DNA from: Bacteroidota bacterium
GTDB lineage: Bacteria; Bacteroidota; Bacteroidia; Cytophagales; Cytophagaceae
Assembly (NCBI GenBank): GCA_023392125.1
Contig: JAEVZS010000002.1
Coordinates: 248,001-312,000 of the forward strand
DNA: 64,000 nucleotides
Direction of reading: 5' to 3'
Under the pieces are notes generated by a model. That model was not told the origin of the DNA, did no database searches, and saw only the letters and a program-made list of their open reading frames with translations. Position numbers and translations under genes: made by a program. Each line of letters opens with the position of its first letter. The stretch's first letter is position 1. This document shows, piece after piece, positions 45,356-54,015 of this stretch.

Positions 45356-46460
45356 TGTCCTGATTAAAACTTGAAGCAATCCAGCCACCCCCTATTACAT
45401 CATTGCCTTCGTAAAATACGGCAGCCTGACCAGGAGCGATAGCCTTTACCGGCTGATGGAAGTGCACTTTCATCCCTTCACCTATTTGCTCAATCAGTGC
45501 CGGGGTGCCGGCGTCATTGTACCGGACTTTGGTAATTGTTTCGGTTGGCTTGCCGATCAGATCGGCATATTTACCCATGGTAAGTTTGTTTACCCACATC
45601 GCATCCTTATAAAGTCCGTTTTCCTGAGACAGAACAACCTGGTTAGCTTCCTTACGGATTTCTGAAACGAATACCGGATACCCGAGAGCAACTCCCAGGC
45701 CTTTGCGCTGACCAATGGTGTAAAAAGGATATCCTTCATGCTTGCCTACTACAGTACCATCCTCCAGTACATACTCCCCGCCCCTGACATCATCTTCGAG
45801 ATTGGGAAGCCGCCTTTTCAGAAAGCCTCTGTAGTCATTATCCGGCACAAAGCATATTTCATAGGATTCTGATTTGGTTACCAGCTCCATGAACCCCATC
45901 TCTGCAGCCATCTCACGGATTCTTGTTTTTCGGAGATTACCCAGCGGAAAAATAGTTCTGCTGAGACTCTCCTGACTTATGCCCCACAAAGCATATGACT
46001 GGTCTTTGTTTTCATCAATGCCTTTGGATATTACATACCGGTTGTTTTCCAGTCTCAGATTGGCATAGTGGCCGGTGGCAATAAAGTCGCAGCCCAGCTT
46101 ATCTGCCCTGCGAAGCAGAGCATCCCATTTGATATGGGTATTGCATAGCACGCAGGGATTGGGAGTACGTCCGTTGAGGTATTCTCCGGTAAAGTGATCA
46201 ATTACATAATCACCGAACTCGGAACGTATATCAAGAATATAATGCGGAAAACCAAGCGTTACCGCTATATTGCGGGCATCATTTATAGAATCGAGACTAC
46301 AGCATCCGGTTTCTTTTTTGGAGCCCCCGGAAGATGCATAATCCCAGGTTTTCATGGTCATTCCGATCACCTCATATCCTTGCTCGTGAAGCATAACCGC
46401 AGCCACGGAGCTGTCGATTCCCCCACTCATAGCGACCAGAACCCTTCCTTTTTTACTCAT
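45348..46460 (-). CDS. mnmA: tRNA 2-thiouridine(34) synthase MnmA
   Basis: A 370-residue enzyme that thiolates U34 of Lys, Glu and Gln tRNAs. The ATP PP-loop (AMSGGIDSSVAAVML) is at the N-terminus, the catalytic cysteines are in TPNPCVLCN and SYEICFVPDN, and the central and C-terminal beta-barrel domains follow (FYTIGQRKGLGVALG; APGQAAVFYEGNDVIGGG). Length and motifs are complete. It is preceded by the small DUF6952 and thioredoxin genes on the same strand; sulphur relay may link it to the thioredoxin, but that is inference. Confidence 0.96.
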   Translation of the reverse strand: MSKKGRVLVAMSGGIDSSVAAVMLHEQGYEVIGMTMKTWDYASSGGSKKETGCCSLDSINDARNIAVTLGFPHYILDIRSEFGDYVIDHFTGEYLNGRTPNPCVLCNTHIKWDALLRRADKLGCDFIATGHYANLRLENNRYVISKGIDENKDQSYALWGISQESLSRTIFPLGNLRKTRIREMAAEMGFMELVTKSESYEICFVPDNDYRGFLKRRLPNLEDDVRGGEYVLEDGTVVGKHEGYPFYTIGQRKGLGVALGYPVFVSEIRKEANQVVLSQENGLYKDAMWVNKLTMGKYADLIGKPTETITKVRYNDAGTPALIEQIGEGMKVHFHQPVKAIAPGQAAVFYEGNDVIGGGWIASSFNQDNE

Positions 46461-46468
46461 TATGGATG

Positions 46469-46711
46469 TTAACTTATTGAATTTCTTACTTTTTGGGTGT
46501 ATTCACGTAATGCACTCTTGAAGTCCATGTTTTTACTATTCATTTCCTGCAGAATCCATGCAGCAGCGATTACGTGAGTCAGCTGTTCTCCTTCATCCTC
46601 TCCTTCGACATCAATCTCTGGGCTTTTCCCTTCGGAAATAGCACTTTCGGCGGTCAGCAGCTCTACTTTGGTATATGTTTCAACCAGTTTCTTTATTGCG
46701 GGAATTTTCAT
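46469..46711 (-). CDS. DUF6952-like small protein
   Basis: An 80-residue acidic protein (MKIPAIKKLVETYTKVELLT onward) with an alpha-helical core and a stretch rich in Glu and Asp in the middle. I recognise it as a small conserved Bacteroidota family of unknown function often found next to a thioredoxin. The ATG at 46709-46711 is preferred to an in-frame start 12 codons upstream, which would run into the thioredoxin gene. Confidence 0.75.
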   Translation of the reverse strand: MKIPAIKKLVETYTKVELLTAESAISEGKSPEIDVEGEDEGEQLTHVIAAAWILQEMNSKNMDFKSALREYTQKVRNSIS

Positions 46712-46733
46712 TTTTCTGCTTGGTTTCGGATTG

Positions 46734-47048
46734 TTACAACTTTTCAATTAATTCCAGAAGAGCTTCTTCCTTGGAGGTACATACAGATTCCACCAGCTCT
46801 CCGTTTTTGAAAATCGCAAATGTCGGCAGATTATTGACATTGCCCAACTTGCGTGCTTCCGGATTATGCTCAGCATTTATATCAAGAAAGGTAATGGCAT
46901 TAAAACGATCTTCGTTGGAAATTCTTTTGTATTTAGGAGCAAACAAACGGCAGGAGCCGCACCAGTCCGCATAATATTTTACAACTACTTTTTCATTGCC
47001 TTTCAGCAATTCACTAAAATTTGTGTCGTCAGTGAGTGTTACAGCCAT
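46734..47048 (-). CDS. thioredoxin-family protein
   Basis: A 104-residue thioredoxin-fold protein with the active site YADWCGSCRLF (C30 and C33) and the cis-Pro region NVNNLPTFAIFKNGE. WCGSC replaces the usual WCGPC, which normally shifts redox potential. There is no signal peptide, so it acts in the cytoplasm. The ATG at 47046-47048 is used. First gene of an operon with DUF6952 and mnmA. Confidence 0.9.
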   Translation of the reverse strand: MAVTLTDDTNFSELLKGNEKVVVKYYADWCGSCRLFAPKYKRISNEDRFNAITFLDINAEHNPEARKLGNVNNLPTFAIFKNGELVESVCTSKEEALLELIEKL

Positions 47049-47153
47049 GATATATAATTTAGCATTTAGCAAATATTACGCAAAAAAACGAAAATTTTAA
47101 CATATAACTGTTTTATTTGTTTTCTTTGCTCTATTTACAAAAATAGGAATAAA

Positions 47154-47771
47154 ATGGGATTGAAATTAAAGGTCAAGGTAAGCGAAGTCAATAATCTCAG
47201 TGATGCAAGATATTGTGCAGGCATGGGCGTCGACATGATCGGTTTTCACCTGGATACAAATCATCCCCGCTTTATTGAGCTGAGCTCGGTGCGGGAAATA
47301 GTGAACTGGGTGCATGGAATTAATGTGGTCGGAGAGTTTTCGGTCATCAATGTGGACAATATCAATTACCTTGCTGAAGAACTAAATCTTGATTATGTTC
47401 AGCTGCCATCTACAGTGATGGCAGAAGAACTGGCGCGGCTTAACAGGCCGGCTATTGTCCGGATTGACCTCAGAAATGGTCAGGAAGAAACCGTAGATCA
47501 ATTGCTGGAAACACTCGGAGCTTTCGTTTCTTTTTTTCTTCTGGAAAGCGATGAGATGGATTCAATAGAAGCGCTGGAGGTAAATCTGAAGCGCTGGGCA
47601 TCTCAGTATCCCGTTATTTTGGGTATTGGTATTGAAAAAGAAAGATTATCCTTTATCGAAGATTATATAAATCCGGCAGCCATCGCCCTTAAGGGAGGAG
47701 ATGAAATAAAACCCGGACTTAAAAATTTTGATGAACTGGCTGAAATACTGGAAGAGCTCGAAAATGAGTAA
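47154..47771 (+). CDS. phosphoribosylanthranilate isomerase-like (TrpF-like) protein
   Basis: A 205-residue TIM-barrel protein similar in layout to TrpF (KVSEVNNLSDARYCAGMGVD; GFHLDTNHPRFI; AIALKGGDEIKPGLKNFDEL). The Cys that acts as general base in TrpF (KVCGI in the family) is replaced by Ser in KVSEV, so the usual isomerase reaction is doubtful. There are no other trp genes nearby; the next gene downstream, 31 bases away, is a PfkB kinase. It may be a pseudoenzyme or a divergent isomerase. Confidence 0.7.
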   Translation: MGLKLKVKVSEVNNLSDARYCAGMGVDMIGFHLDTNHPRFIELSSVREIVNWVHGINVVGEFSVINVDNINYLAEELNLDYVQLPSTVMAEELARLNRPAIVRIDLRNGQEETVDQLLETLGAFVSFFLLESDEMDSIEALEVNLKRWASQYPVILGIGIEKERLSFIEDYINPAAIALKGGDEIKPGLKNFDELAEILEELENE

Positions 47772-47802
47772 TTTTTTGTTGTAATATACTAAACCCCGGC
47801 AA

Positions 47803-48741
47803 ATGAAAAGAATCTATACCCTTACTCTTAATCCTGCAGTCGATAAAAGTACATCAATAGCTCAGGTAATAGCAGAAAAAAAGCTGCGTTGTGCCGAGCC
47901 TGCGTTCGAACCGGGCGGCGGAGGAATAAATGTGTCCAGAGCTATCCGCAAACTTGGCGGCGATACAGTGGCTGTCTATCTCAAAGGAGGTCCGATCGGA
48001 ACGTTGATGTATGAATTGCTTGAGAAGGAAAAGATCAATCAGGTGGCGCTGGAAATCGAAGGCTGGACGCGGGAAAACTTTATTGTAGTAGAAAAGGAAA
48101 ACAATCGTCAGTTTCGTTTTGGTATGCCGGGCCCTGAGCTAAAAGAGAAAGAGTGGCAGGGATGTCTGGAACGGATTGCTGATCCTTCTCTGAAAATTGA
48201 TTATCTGGTGGCCAGCGGCAGCATGCCCACAGGTGTACCGGTTGACTTTTATGCCCGCTTGTCCAGAAAAGCGAGGCAAAATGATACCCGTCTGGTGGTA
48301 GATACATCGGGAGATGCCCTGAAAGCGGCGGTGGAAGAAGGAGTCTATCTGCTAAAACCAAATATCAATGAGCTGGGACAGCTGGTAGAGCAGAAACTAT
48401 CGAATATAGAAGAGCAGGAAGCGGCCATAGAAGAAGTAATCCGCACCAAAAAGATCGAAGTGCTGATTGTTTCCCTGGGGGCTGCGGGAGCGATACTTGC
48501 CTCAAAAGACGGCGGAATTCATCATGTAGCGGCTCCGTCGGTTGAAAAAAGAAGCACAGTCGGAGCCGGAGACAGCATGGTTGCAGGTATTATCTATACA
48601 ATATCACAGGGTAAGTCTTTGCAGGAAGCGTTGCAGTACGGAGTTGCCTGTGGTACGGCAGCAACAATGAATTCCGGAACGGAATTATGCAAGCCGGAAG
48701 ATGTGGCACGTCTCTTTGCCTGGATATCAAGAAAAAGATAA
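47803..48741 (+). CDS. PfkB-family hexose phosphate kinase
   Basis: A 312-residue ribokinase-fold kinase. It contains the substrate signature PGGGGINVSRAIRKLGGD, the ATP/active-site motif STVGAGDSMVAG with catalytic Asp D257, and ends at the usual length. It resembles 1-phosphofructokinase and 6-phosphofructokinase II; without a neighbouring PTS gene, either substrate is possible. It probably forms a two-gene operon with the TrpF-like gene and ends at a strong terminator. Confidence 0.9.
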   Translation: MKRIYTLTLNPAVDKSTSIAQVIAEKKLRCAEPAFEPGGGGINVSRAIRKLGGDTVAVYLKGGPIGTLMYELLEKEKINQVALEIEGWTRENFIVVEKENNRQFRFGMPGPELKEKEWQGCLERIADPSLKIDYLVASGSMPTGVPVDFYARLSRKARQNDTRLVVDTSGDALKAAVEEGVYLLKPNINELGQLVEQKLSNIEEQEAAIEEVIRTKKIEVLIVSLGAAGAILASKDGGIHHVAAPSVEKRSTVGAGDSMVAGIIYTISQGKSLQEALQYGVACGTAATMNSGTELCKPEDVARLFAWISRKR

Positions 48742-48774
48742 AAAAAGTCCGGGCACTAAAAGTCCGGACTTTTT
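48742..48774. terminator. bidirectional terminator between convergent genes
   Basis: AAAAAGTCCGG and CCGGACTTTTT pair over 11 bases around an 11-base loop, between the PfkB and trmB stops. T-runs are present on both strands, so it can end both transcripts. Confidence 0.9.
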
Positions 48775-48789
48775 ATGTTCTAATATTTT

Positions 48790-49470
48790 CTAATACAGAC
48801 GGAATCGCAAAAACTTTATTTTCTCGCCTTTTGTCAGATACTTTTTTTCATAAGTTGTTTTGATATCAAAAGCCAGCTCACGCATAGGTGAATTGTACAG
48901 ATCACTGGTATGCTCAAGATCACTGATGCGGATGACTCCTGATTTCATAAACTCAGAATTATCTTCGAGTAACTCAAGTGTGTACTGATAAAGTCCTTCG
49001 TTGTCGGTTTTTAAATAAACCCAGCTACCCGGCTTCAGAATGCTCTGATACATCTGAAGGTATCTCGGACTGGTTAAGCGTAGCTTCTCATCTCCTTCTT
49101 TAGGCCTCGGATCCGGAAAAGTAATCCAGGCTTCATCCGCTTCTCCGGGAGCAAAAAAATCCTGAATATTCTGAATCATAATACGCAAAAACGCAGTGTT
49201 GGACAGGTTCAGTTCTTTTGAAACGGAGCTTCCTTTCCATATTCTCCCCCCCTTCAGGTCGATTCCCACAAAATTTTTTTCCGGAAACAACTTTGCCATA
49301 CCTGTTGTATACTCAGCCCTTCCGCAGCCTATCTCAAGTACGACCGGGCCGGAATTTTTGAAAAACGATTTCCAGTTTCCCCTGATACTGGTAAACAGCT
49401 CTTTGCCTGGTTGAATAACATTCTCACTCTGGTCATTTTCTGCAAATCGTATCAGTTTCTTCCGGGCCAT
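48790..49470 (-). CDS. trmB: tRNA (guanosine(46)-N7)-methyltransferase
   Basis: A 226-residue SAM-dependent methyltransferase with the SAM-binding motif VVLEIGCGRAEYTTGMAKLF, the acidic loop FVGIDLKGGRIWKG, and the family signature ITFPDPRPKEGDEKLR. It modifies G46 of tRNA variable loops. The ATG at 49468-49470 is chosen because a longer in-frame TTG start would lie upstream of the promoter -7 box. Confidence 0.95.
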   Translation of the reverse strand: MARKKLIRFAENDQSENVIQPGKELFTSIRGNWKSFFKNSGPVVLEIGCGRAEYTTGMAKLFPEKNFVGIDLKGGRIWKGSSVSKELNLSNTAFLRIMIQNIQDFFAPGEADEAWITFPDPRPKEGDEKLRLTSPRYLQMYQSILKPGSWVYLKTDNEGLYQYTLELLEDNSEFMKSGVIRISDLEHTSDLYNSPMRELAFDIKTTYEKKYLTKGEKIKFLRFRLY

Positions 49471-49487
49471 GCTTATCAGTTTTTCGG

Positions 49488-49519
49488 CAAAAATAGTATT
49501 TATTGCCAAAAGCAGTCAA
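49488..49519 (-). promoter_or_regulatory. promoter of trmB
   Basis: On the minus strand TTG (49519-49517), a 21-base spacer and TATTTTTG (49495-49488) match the Bacteroidota consensus. The -7 box is 18 bases before the chosen ATG, so a longer start cannot be used from this promoter. Confidence 0.7.
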
Positions 49520-49549
49520 AAATTAACTTTCAAATTGCAGGATGTTTTA

Positions 49550-49557
49550 TATTTTTG
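49550..49557 (+). promoter_or_regulatory. -7 box TATTTTTG of the FAD enzyme gene
   Basis: Perfect TAnnTTTG match 26 bases before the start codon. A weak -33 (TTT instead of TTG) lies 19 bases upstream. Confidence 0.5.
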
Positions 49558-49582
49558 ATTCTTATTTCCTTTTAGACACCGA

Positions 49583-51007
49583 ATGAGAATAGCAGTGATT
49601 GGGGCCGGCCCGGCAGGCATAACAGCCGCATACGAGATCTCCAAAGAGAATCCGCAGGTAGATTTGTATGAAGCAGGCAACAGTGTTGGCGGACTTGCCA
49701 AAACTATTGAGTTATGGAATCAGCGGGTGGATCTCGGACCTCATCGTTTTTTTAGCAGTGATACCAGGGTAAACAGGTTATGGCTTGAAGTTGCCGGACA
49801 GGACTACGATATGGTTGATCGCCTTACCCGGATTTACTATAAAAGAAAGTTTTTTCATTATCCGTTAAAAGCAATGGATGCTCTGAAAAACCTTGGTCTG
49901 CTGGAAGCGGCCGCCTGCATGCTTAGCTATGGAAAGGAAAAACTGAATCCGACCAGGCTGGACGGATCATTTGAAAACTGGGTCGTAAGCCGTTTCGGAA
50001 GAAGACTGTTTGAAGTTTTTTTTAAAACATACAGTGAGAAGCTCTGGGGAATAAGCTGCAAAGAGCTGGATGCTGATTTTGCTGCACAGCGAATTAAGAA
50101 GCTTTCTCTGATGGAAGCGATACGCAATGCGTTTACCGGTGGAAAAAACAATAAGCATCGTACCCTGATCGATCAGTTTGCCTATCCGCTTGGAGGAACC
50201 GGCATGATCTATGAGCGTATGGCAGATTTTATCCGGCAAAAAGGTGGAAATGTCTGTCTTGGGACTCCGGTGAAAAGGGTATTGGCAAAAAATCAGACCG
50301 TCTATGCAATTGAACTGGAAGACGGCACGGTAAAGGAATATGATCATGTGATTTCTTCCATGCCACTTACTCATCTTGTAAAAAGACTGCCGGAAGTGCC
50401 ACAGCATATATACGACCTGGCAAACGGACTTACTTTCCGAAATACCATACTGGTATATCTGAATGTACAGGCCAAAGACCTTTTCCCGGACAACTGGCTG
50501 TATGTCCATTCCAGGGAGCTTGCCATGGGAAGGCTTACCAATTTCAGGAACTGGGTTCCCCAGATTAACGGAGATGAGCAGTCAACCATACTGACACTTG
50601 AATACTGGTGCTATGATCACGATGATTTCTGGAACAAGGGCGACTCGGAGTTGATTGAGCTTGCAAAGAAAGAAGTCAGAGACACCGGGCTGATTAAAGA
50701 CGCGAAAATCAGTGACGGCTTTGTCTATCGCATTCCCAAATGCTACCCTGTCTATAGCCAGGGGTATAAAGATAAGCTCAAACCGGTAGAAGAATACCTG
50801 AAAACAGTCAGTAACCTGACGGTAATCGGTCGTTATGGCGCTTTCAAATACAATAATCAGGATCACAGTATCCTGATGGGGCTTATGGCTGCCGAAAATG
50901 TACTGCATAACAGAGGTAATGATCTGTGGGAAATTAATACCGATTACGAAAGCTATCAGGAAGCATCTGTAATAACCAAGACAGGCCTGGAGAAAACGTC
51001 TGTTTAG
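49583..51007 (+). CDS. FAD-dependent oxidoreductase, UDP-galactopyranose mutase-like
   Basis: A 474-residue flavoprotein with an N-terminal FAD-binding Rossmann motif (MRIAVIGAGPAGITAAYEIS) followed by GLAKTIEL and DLGPHRFFS, features shared by UDP-galactopyranose mutase-like and amine oxidase-like enzymes. The C-terminal part contains GRYGAFKYNNQDHSILMG, a typical FAD-contact segment. Substrate cannot be fixed from sequence; in related Bacteroidota annotation it is often called an NAD(P)/FAD-dependent oxidoreductase. It is convergent with mutM (11-base gap). Confidence 0.85.
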   Translation: MRIAVIGAGPAGITAAYEISKENPQVDLYEAGNSVGGLAKTIELWNQRVDLGPHRFFSSDTRVNRLWLEVAGQDYDMVDRLTRIYYKRKFFHYPLKAMDALKNLGLLEAAACMLSYGKEKLNPTRLDGSFENWVVSRFGRRLFEVFFKTYSEKLWGISCKELDADFAAQRIKKLSLMEAIRNAFTGGKNNKHRTLIDQFAYPLGGTGMIYERMADFIRQKGGNVCLGTPVKRVLAKNQTVYAIELEDGTVKEYDHVISSMPLTHLVKRLPEVPQHIYDLANGLTFRNTILVYLNVQAKDLFPDNWLYVHSRELAMGRLTNFRNWVPQINGDEQSTILTLEYWCYDHDDFWNKGDSELIELAKKEVRDTGLIKDAKISDGFVYRIPKCYPVYSQGYKDKLKPVEEYLKTVSNLTVIGRYGAFKYNNQDHSILMGLMAAENVLHNRGNDLWEINTDYESYQEASVITKTGLEKTSV

Positions 51008-51018
51008 ATCTCCCCTGC

Positions 51019-51837
51019 TTACTTTTTTTTCTGACAATCCGGGCAATAGTATGTTGTCCGGCCTGACACCTTAATGGTTTTTAATTTTCCCTGGCATGAA
51101 TCAGGACAAGATGCATGAGGCTTTCTGTTGGAAAGAATGTAGCTATCAGGCAGTGATTTGCGTGCTTTTCCATAGGCGCTTTTGTGAAGCTTATGGCGCA
51201 TGTATTTAATGGAGGTATCCAATACTTTTTTCATCTCCCGGTACATTTTTTCAAGCTCTTCTTTTGATAGATCACTGCTTTTAGTCTGAGGATGTATGCG
51301 TGACTGAAACAAAATTTCATCTGCATACACATTTCCTATTCCTGACAGAAGGGACTGATTCATAAGAGCGGATTTAACCATGGCTCCGGAGCTTTGAAGA
51401 TGATTGACAAAATCTTTCTTCCTGATGGATAACGCATCTGGTCCGAGATCATGCTTGTCTCTGATTTCTTCCACATTGTTTCGTAAGGCCAGATGCCCGA
51501 ATTTGCGGGGATCTATATAGCTCAGATTTTCCCCGGATTCCAGATCAAAGATCACTTTTGAATATTCCGGATGCTGCCCTTTATCGTAAAAGGAAAGGCT
51601 GCCGGTCATACCAAAATGAACTTCCAGGCAACCTCCGCTGCTTAGTTCGATTCCGAGATACTTACCGAGGCGTTTTACTTTTGTGAAGCTATGATCTTTG
51701 AGTGTTTGCTGCAGTTTCTTTTCCGAAAGATCGTCGAGTAAAGCCTTGTCCAGTACTTTTACCCCTGTAATCCGTCGGTTCAGACCATCCGACTCTATCT
51801 TTTCCCTGTAGATCTCAACTTCCGGCAATTCAGGCAT
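51019..51837 (-). CDS. mutM: formamidopyrimidine-DNA glycosylase (MutM/Nei family)
   Basis: A 272-residue base-excision repair enzyme. The N-terminus MPELPEVEIYREKIE gives the catalytic Pro2 and Glu3 after Met removal, the beta-hairpin lysine is in RLGKYLGIEL, the helix-two-turn-helix is in NQSLLSGIGNVYADE, and a C-terminal zinc finger is present. The first zinc half-site is CPDSC (C-X3-C) rather than the usual C-X2-C, while the second is CPDC. It removes oxidised bases such as 8-oxoG and FapyG. Divergent from the NUDIX gene, which fits an oxidative-damage theme, although regulation is unknown. Confidence 0.9.
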   Translation of the reverse strand: MPELPEVEIYREKIESDGLNRRITGVKVLDKALLDDLSEKKLQQTLKDHSFTKVKRLGKYLGIELSSGGCLEVHFGMTGSLSFYDKGQHPEYSKVIFDLESGENLSYIDPRKFGHLALRNNVEEIRDKHDLGPDALSIRKKDFVNHLQSSGAMVKSALMNQSLLSGIGNVYADEILFQSRIHPQTKSSDLSKEELEKMYREMKKVLDTSIKYMRHKLHKSAYGKARKSLPDSYILSNRKPHASCPDSCQGKLKTIKVSGRTTYYCPDCQKKK

Positions 51838-51872
51838 GATAATGTGTATTTAAATATAGTCTTTGTAATAGG

Positions 51873-51880
51873 TACTTTTG
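51873..51880 (+). promoter_or_regulatory. -7 box TACTTTTG upstream of the NUDIX gene
   Basis: Perfect TAnnTTTG match 46 bases before the start codon. No clear TTG at the expected spacing, so the promoter call is tentative. Confidence 0.4.
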
Positions 51881-51926
51881 AACCCCTTTAGTAAATTAAC
51901 CCCTTTATGGGAAGCTTTGTTGTACT

Positions 51927-52481
51927 ATGCTGAAATGGGAAATACTTGCGCAGGAAGATATATTCAAAAATCAATGGTATTATCTGCGCAAAGATGAAGT
52001 ACGCCTGCCGGATGGCAAGGTGATTGATGATTATTTTGTGAGTGTTCGTCCGGAAGTGGTGCTGACTTTTGCTCTTACGGAAGGCAACAAAGTGCTTCTG
52101 GTGCGTCAGTATAAGCACGGGCTGCAACGGATAGTTACAGAACTTCCGGGTGGGTTTTATGATAAATCAGAAGAGCATCCGAAAGATGCAGCAGCGAGAG
52201 AGCTACTGGAAGAAACCGGATATATGGCCGGGAATATGGAGGAAATCGCAGTGCTGGCTGATAATCCGACCAAGGATACAAATTATATTCACGTGTTTTT
52301 TGCCAGAAACTGTCGTAAGGTTGCGGAGCAGAACCTTGATGAAACCGAATCAATTGAGGTGCTTGAAGTGGAGCCGGTAATGATCAGAACCATGATTTTA
52401 AGCAGGGAGCTGTTTATATCCGGTTCTGTGGCGGCAGTTTTTATAGCGCTGGAACGTTTGCAGGATGAACGTATTCTTTGA
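51927..52481 (+). CDS. NUDIX hydrolase, ADP-ribose pyrophosphatase-like
   Basis: A 184-residue NUDIX enzyme with an intact box GFYDKSEEHPKDAAARELLE followed by ETG, matching G-x5-E-x7-REUxEE-x-GU. The N-terminal part (YYLRKDEVRLPDGKVIDDYF) and LLVRQYKHGLQRIV resemble the ADP-ribose/nucleotide-sugar group. It hydrolyses nucleoside diphosphates linked to another group. The gene is separate from mutM (divergent) and precedes the YkvA-type gene by 60 bases. Confidence 0.9.
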   Translation: MLKWEILAQEDIFKNQWYYLRKDEVRLPDGKVIDDYFVSVRPEVVLTFALTEGNKVLLVRQYKHGLQRIVTELPGGFYDKSEEHPKDAAARELLEETGYMAGNMEEIAVLADNPTKDTNYIHVFFARNCRKVAEQNLDETESIEVLEVEPVMIRTMILSRELFISGSVAAVFIALERLQDERIL

Positions 52482-52541
52482 AGAAAAGAACAATTGCAAG
52501 AGCCACCGGCTTATATTTAATGAAAAGAAACATAAATTGGT

Positions 52542-53039
52542 ATGGAGAATAGAGCCAGTAATTCAGACAACTCTTCAGAAAAACCTGGAAAATTTGTCAG
52601 AATGGGTAAGAACTTGGGGCATATGATTTCAGTAACTCCTTTGTTCAGAGCGTTGAAAGAAAAAGCCAGTTTGTATTTTCATAATCCTGAGCAACTGCAG
52701 GATGAAATTACCAGCTTTTATAATGAAGCAACGAATGAACATGGACGCAAGACAGTGGCAGACATGTGGCAGAAAATAAAGAATATGTATGCTATGGTTC
52801 AGGATGCCCTGCAGAATAATTATACTGCCCTTTCCAAACCCAAGCTGATCATTGGGATCGCTGTATTGCTGTATGTAGTGATTCCTACGGATGTTATTCC
52901 GGATGTATTACCTGTGCTTGGCTTTGCAGATGATATGGCATTGCTGGCCTGGTTTCTGAAGCATGCAGCAAGAGAAATTCATAATTACGAAATCTGGCGG
53001 TCAACCAGAATTTCACCGATTGAAACATATGCCGGTTAA
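52542..53039 (+). CDS. YkvA-family (DUF1232) membrane protein
   Basis: A 165-residue protein with a hydrophilic helical N-terminal half (about 1-100) and a C-terminal DUF1232 domain with the family pattern VIPTDVIPDVLPVLGFADD and AWFLK (about 105-150). Function unknown. Its last codons overlap the start of the YheT-like hydrolase gene by 11 bases, so the two are translationally coupled. Confidence 0.88.
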   Translation: MENRASNSDNSSEKPGKFVRMGKNLGHMISVTPLFRALKEKASLYFHNPEQLQDEITSFYNEATNEHGRKTVADMWQKIKNMYAMVQDALQNNYTALSKPKLIIGIAVLLYVVIPTDVIPDVLPVLGFADDMALLAWFLKHAAREIHNYEIWRSTRISPIETYAG

Positions 53040-53991
53040 AATAAATACAACATATAAATCCCCCTTCTTTCTATTTTCAAGAGATTTTCAGACAATTTAT
53101 CCTGCGATTTTCCGTAAAGTCGCCGGGATAAATTATTCCCGGGAGCGTGTCGTTACGCATGATGAAGATTTTCTCGATCTTGACTGGTCTCTGGTCGATT
53201 CTTCCGATCAGAGGCTTGTTATTATCTCCCACGGACTCGAAGGTGACAGCAGAAGACCTTATGTTTTGGGGATGGTAGCTGCACTTAACAAGGCTGGTTT
53301 TAACGTGCTGGCATGGAATTACCGGGGTTGCAGCGGCGAATTGAATAAAGTATACCGTTTTTATCATAGTGGTGAAACGGGGGACCTGGCTTTTATAATC
53401 GATTATGCAGTACAGAAAGGCTTTTCTTCGGTTTCTCTGATTGGTTTTAGTGTGGGTGGAAATATAACACTCAAGTTTCTGGGAGAAACAGGACGGACCA
53501 GACAATATGTAAAAAAGGCAGTTGTTTTTTCCGTGCCTTGTCATCTGGAGTCTGCTTCGTACCAGCTGGCCAGGTTACGCAGTAAAATATACATGCGGAG
53601 ATTTATAAAAAGTCTTTCACGAAAAGTGAGAGAAAAAGCGTTGTTAATGCCTGACAAGTTTGATTGTACGCCTTTGAAAAATATGAAAACCTTTGCGGAG
53701 TTTGATAGTCATTATACTGCACCGATGTTTGGGTATAAGAATGCCGTAGAATACTGGACTTCTAATAGTTCCGTTTTTTTTATTCCCAATATCAGGATTC
53801 CGACGCTGATCATAAATGCGCAGAATGACCCGTTTCTTTCTTCGCAATGCTTTCCCTATGATGAAGCGGAGCAGAATGACCGGGTCATACTGGAAGTGAC
53901 AAGGGAAGGCGGACATTGTGGTTTTTATGCACGCCATCCGGAAGGACTATACTGGTCAGAGCAGCGTGCGCTGGAATTTCTGAATGAGTAA
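53029..53991 (+). CDS. YheT-like alpha/beta hydrolase
   Basis: A 320-residue hydrolase. The oxyanion-like motif ISHGLEGDSRRPYVLG, the region LAWNYRGCSGELN, the nucleophile elbow GFSVGGNITLK (S141) and late His-containing EGGHCGFYARH match the YheT/ABHD1-3 family. Substrate is probably an ester or lipid, not determined. The ATG at 53029 (overlapping the DUF1232 stop) is chosen; an upstream in-frame start would lie deep inside that gene. Confidence 0.9.
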   Translation: MPVKINTTYKSPFFLFSRDFQTIYPAIFRKVAGINYSRERVVTHDEDFLDLDWSLVDSSDQRLVIISHGLEGDSRRPYVLGMVAALNKAGFNVLAWNYRGCSGELNKVYRFYHSGETGDLAFIIDYAVQKGFSSVSLIGFSVGGNITLKFLGETGRTRQYVKKAVVFSVPCHLESASYQLARLRSKIYMRRFIKSLSRKVREKALLMPDKFDCTPLKNMKTFAEFDSHYTAPMFGYKNAVEYWTSNSSVFFIPNIRIPTLIINAQNDPFLSSQCFPYDEAEQNDRVILEVTREGGHCGFYARHPEGLYWSEQRALEFLNE

Positions 53992-54015
53992 TAAGAACAC
54001 CATGAAAAGCTGTTA

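Noticed and set aside
49967..50509. 180-codon minus-strand frame inside the FAD enzyme gene
   Set aside because: Antisense shadow of a clear flavoprotein; composition is that of a reverse frame.
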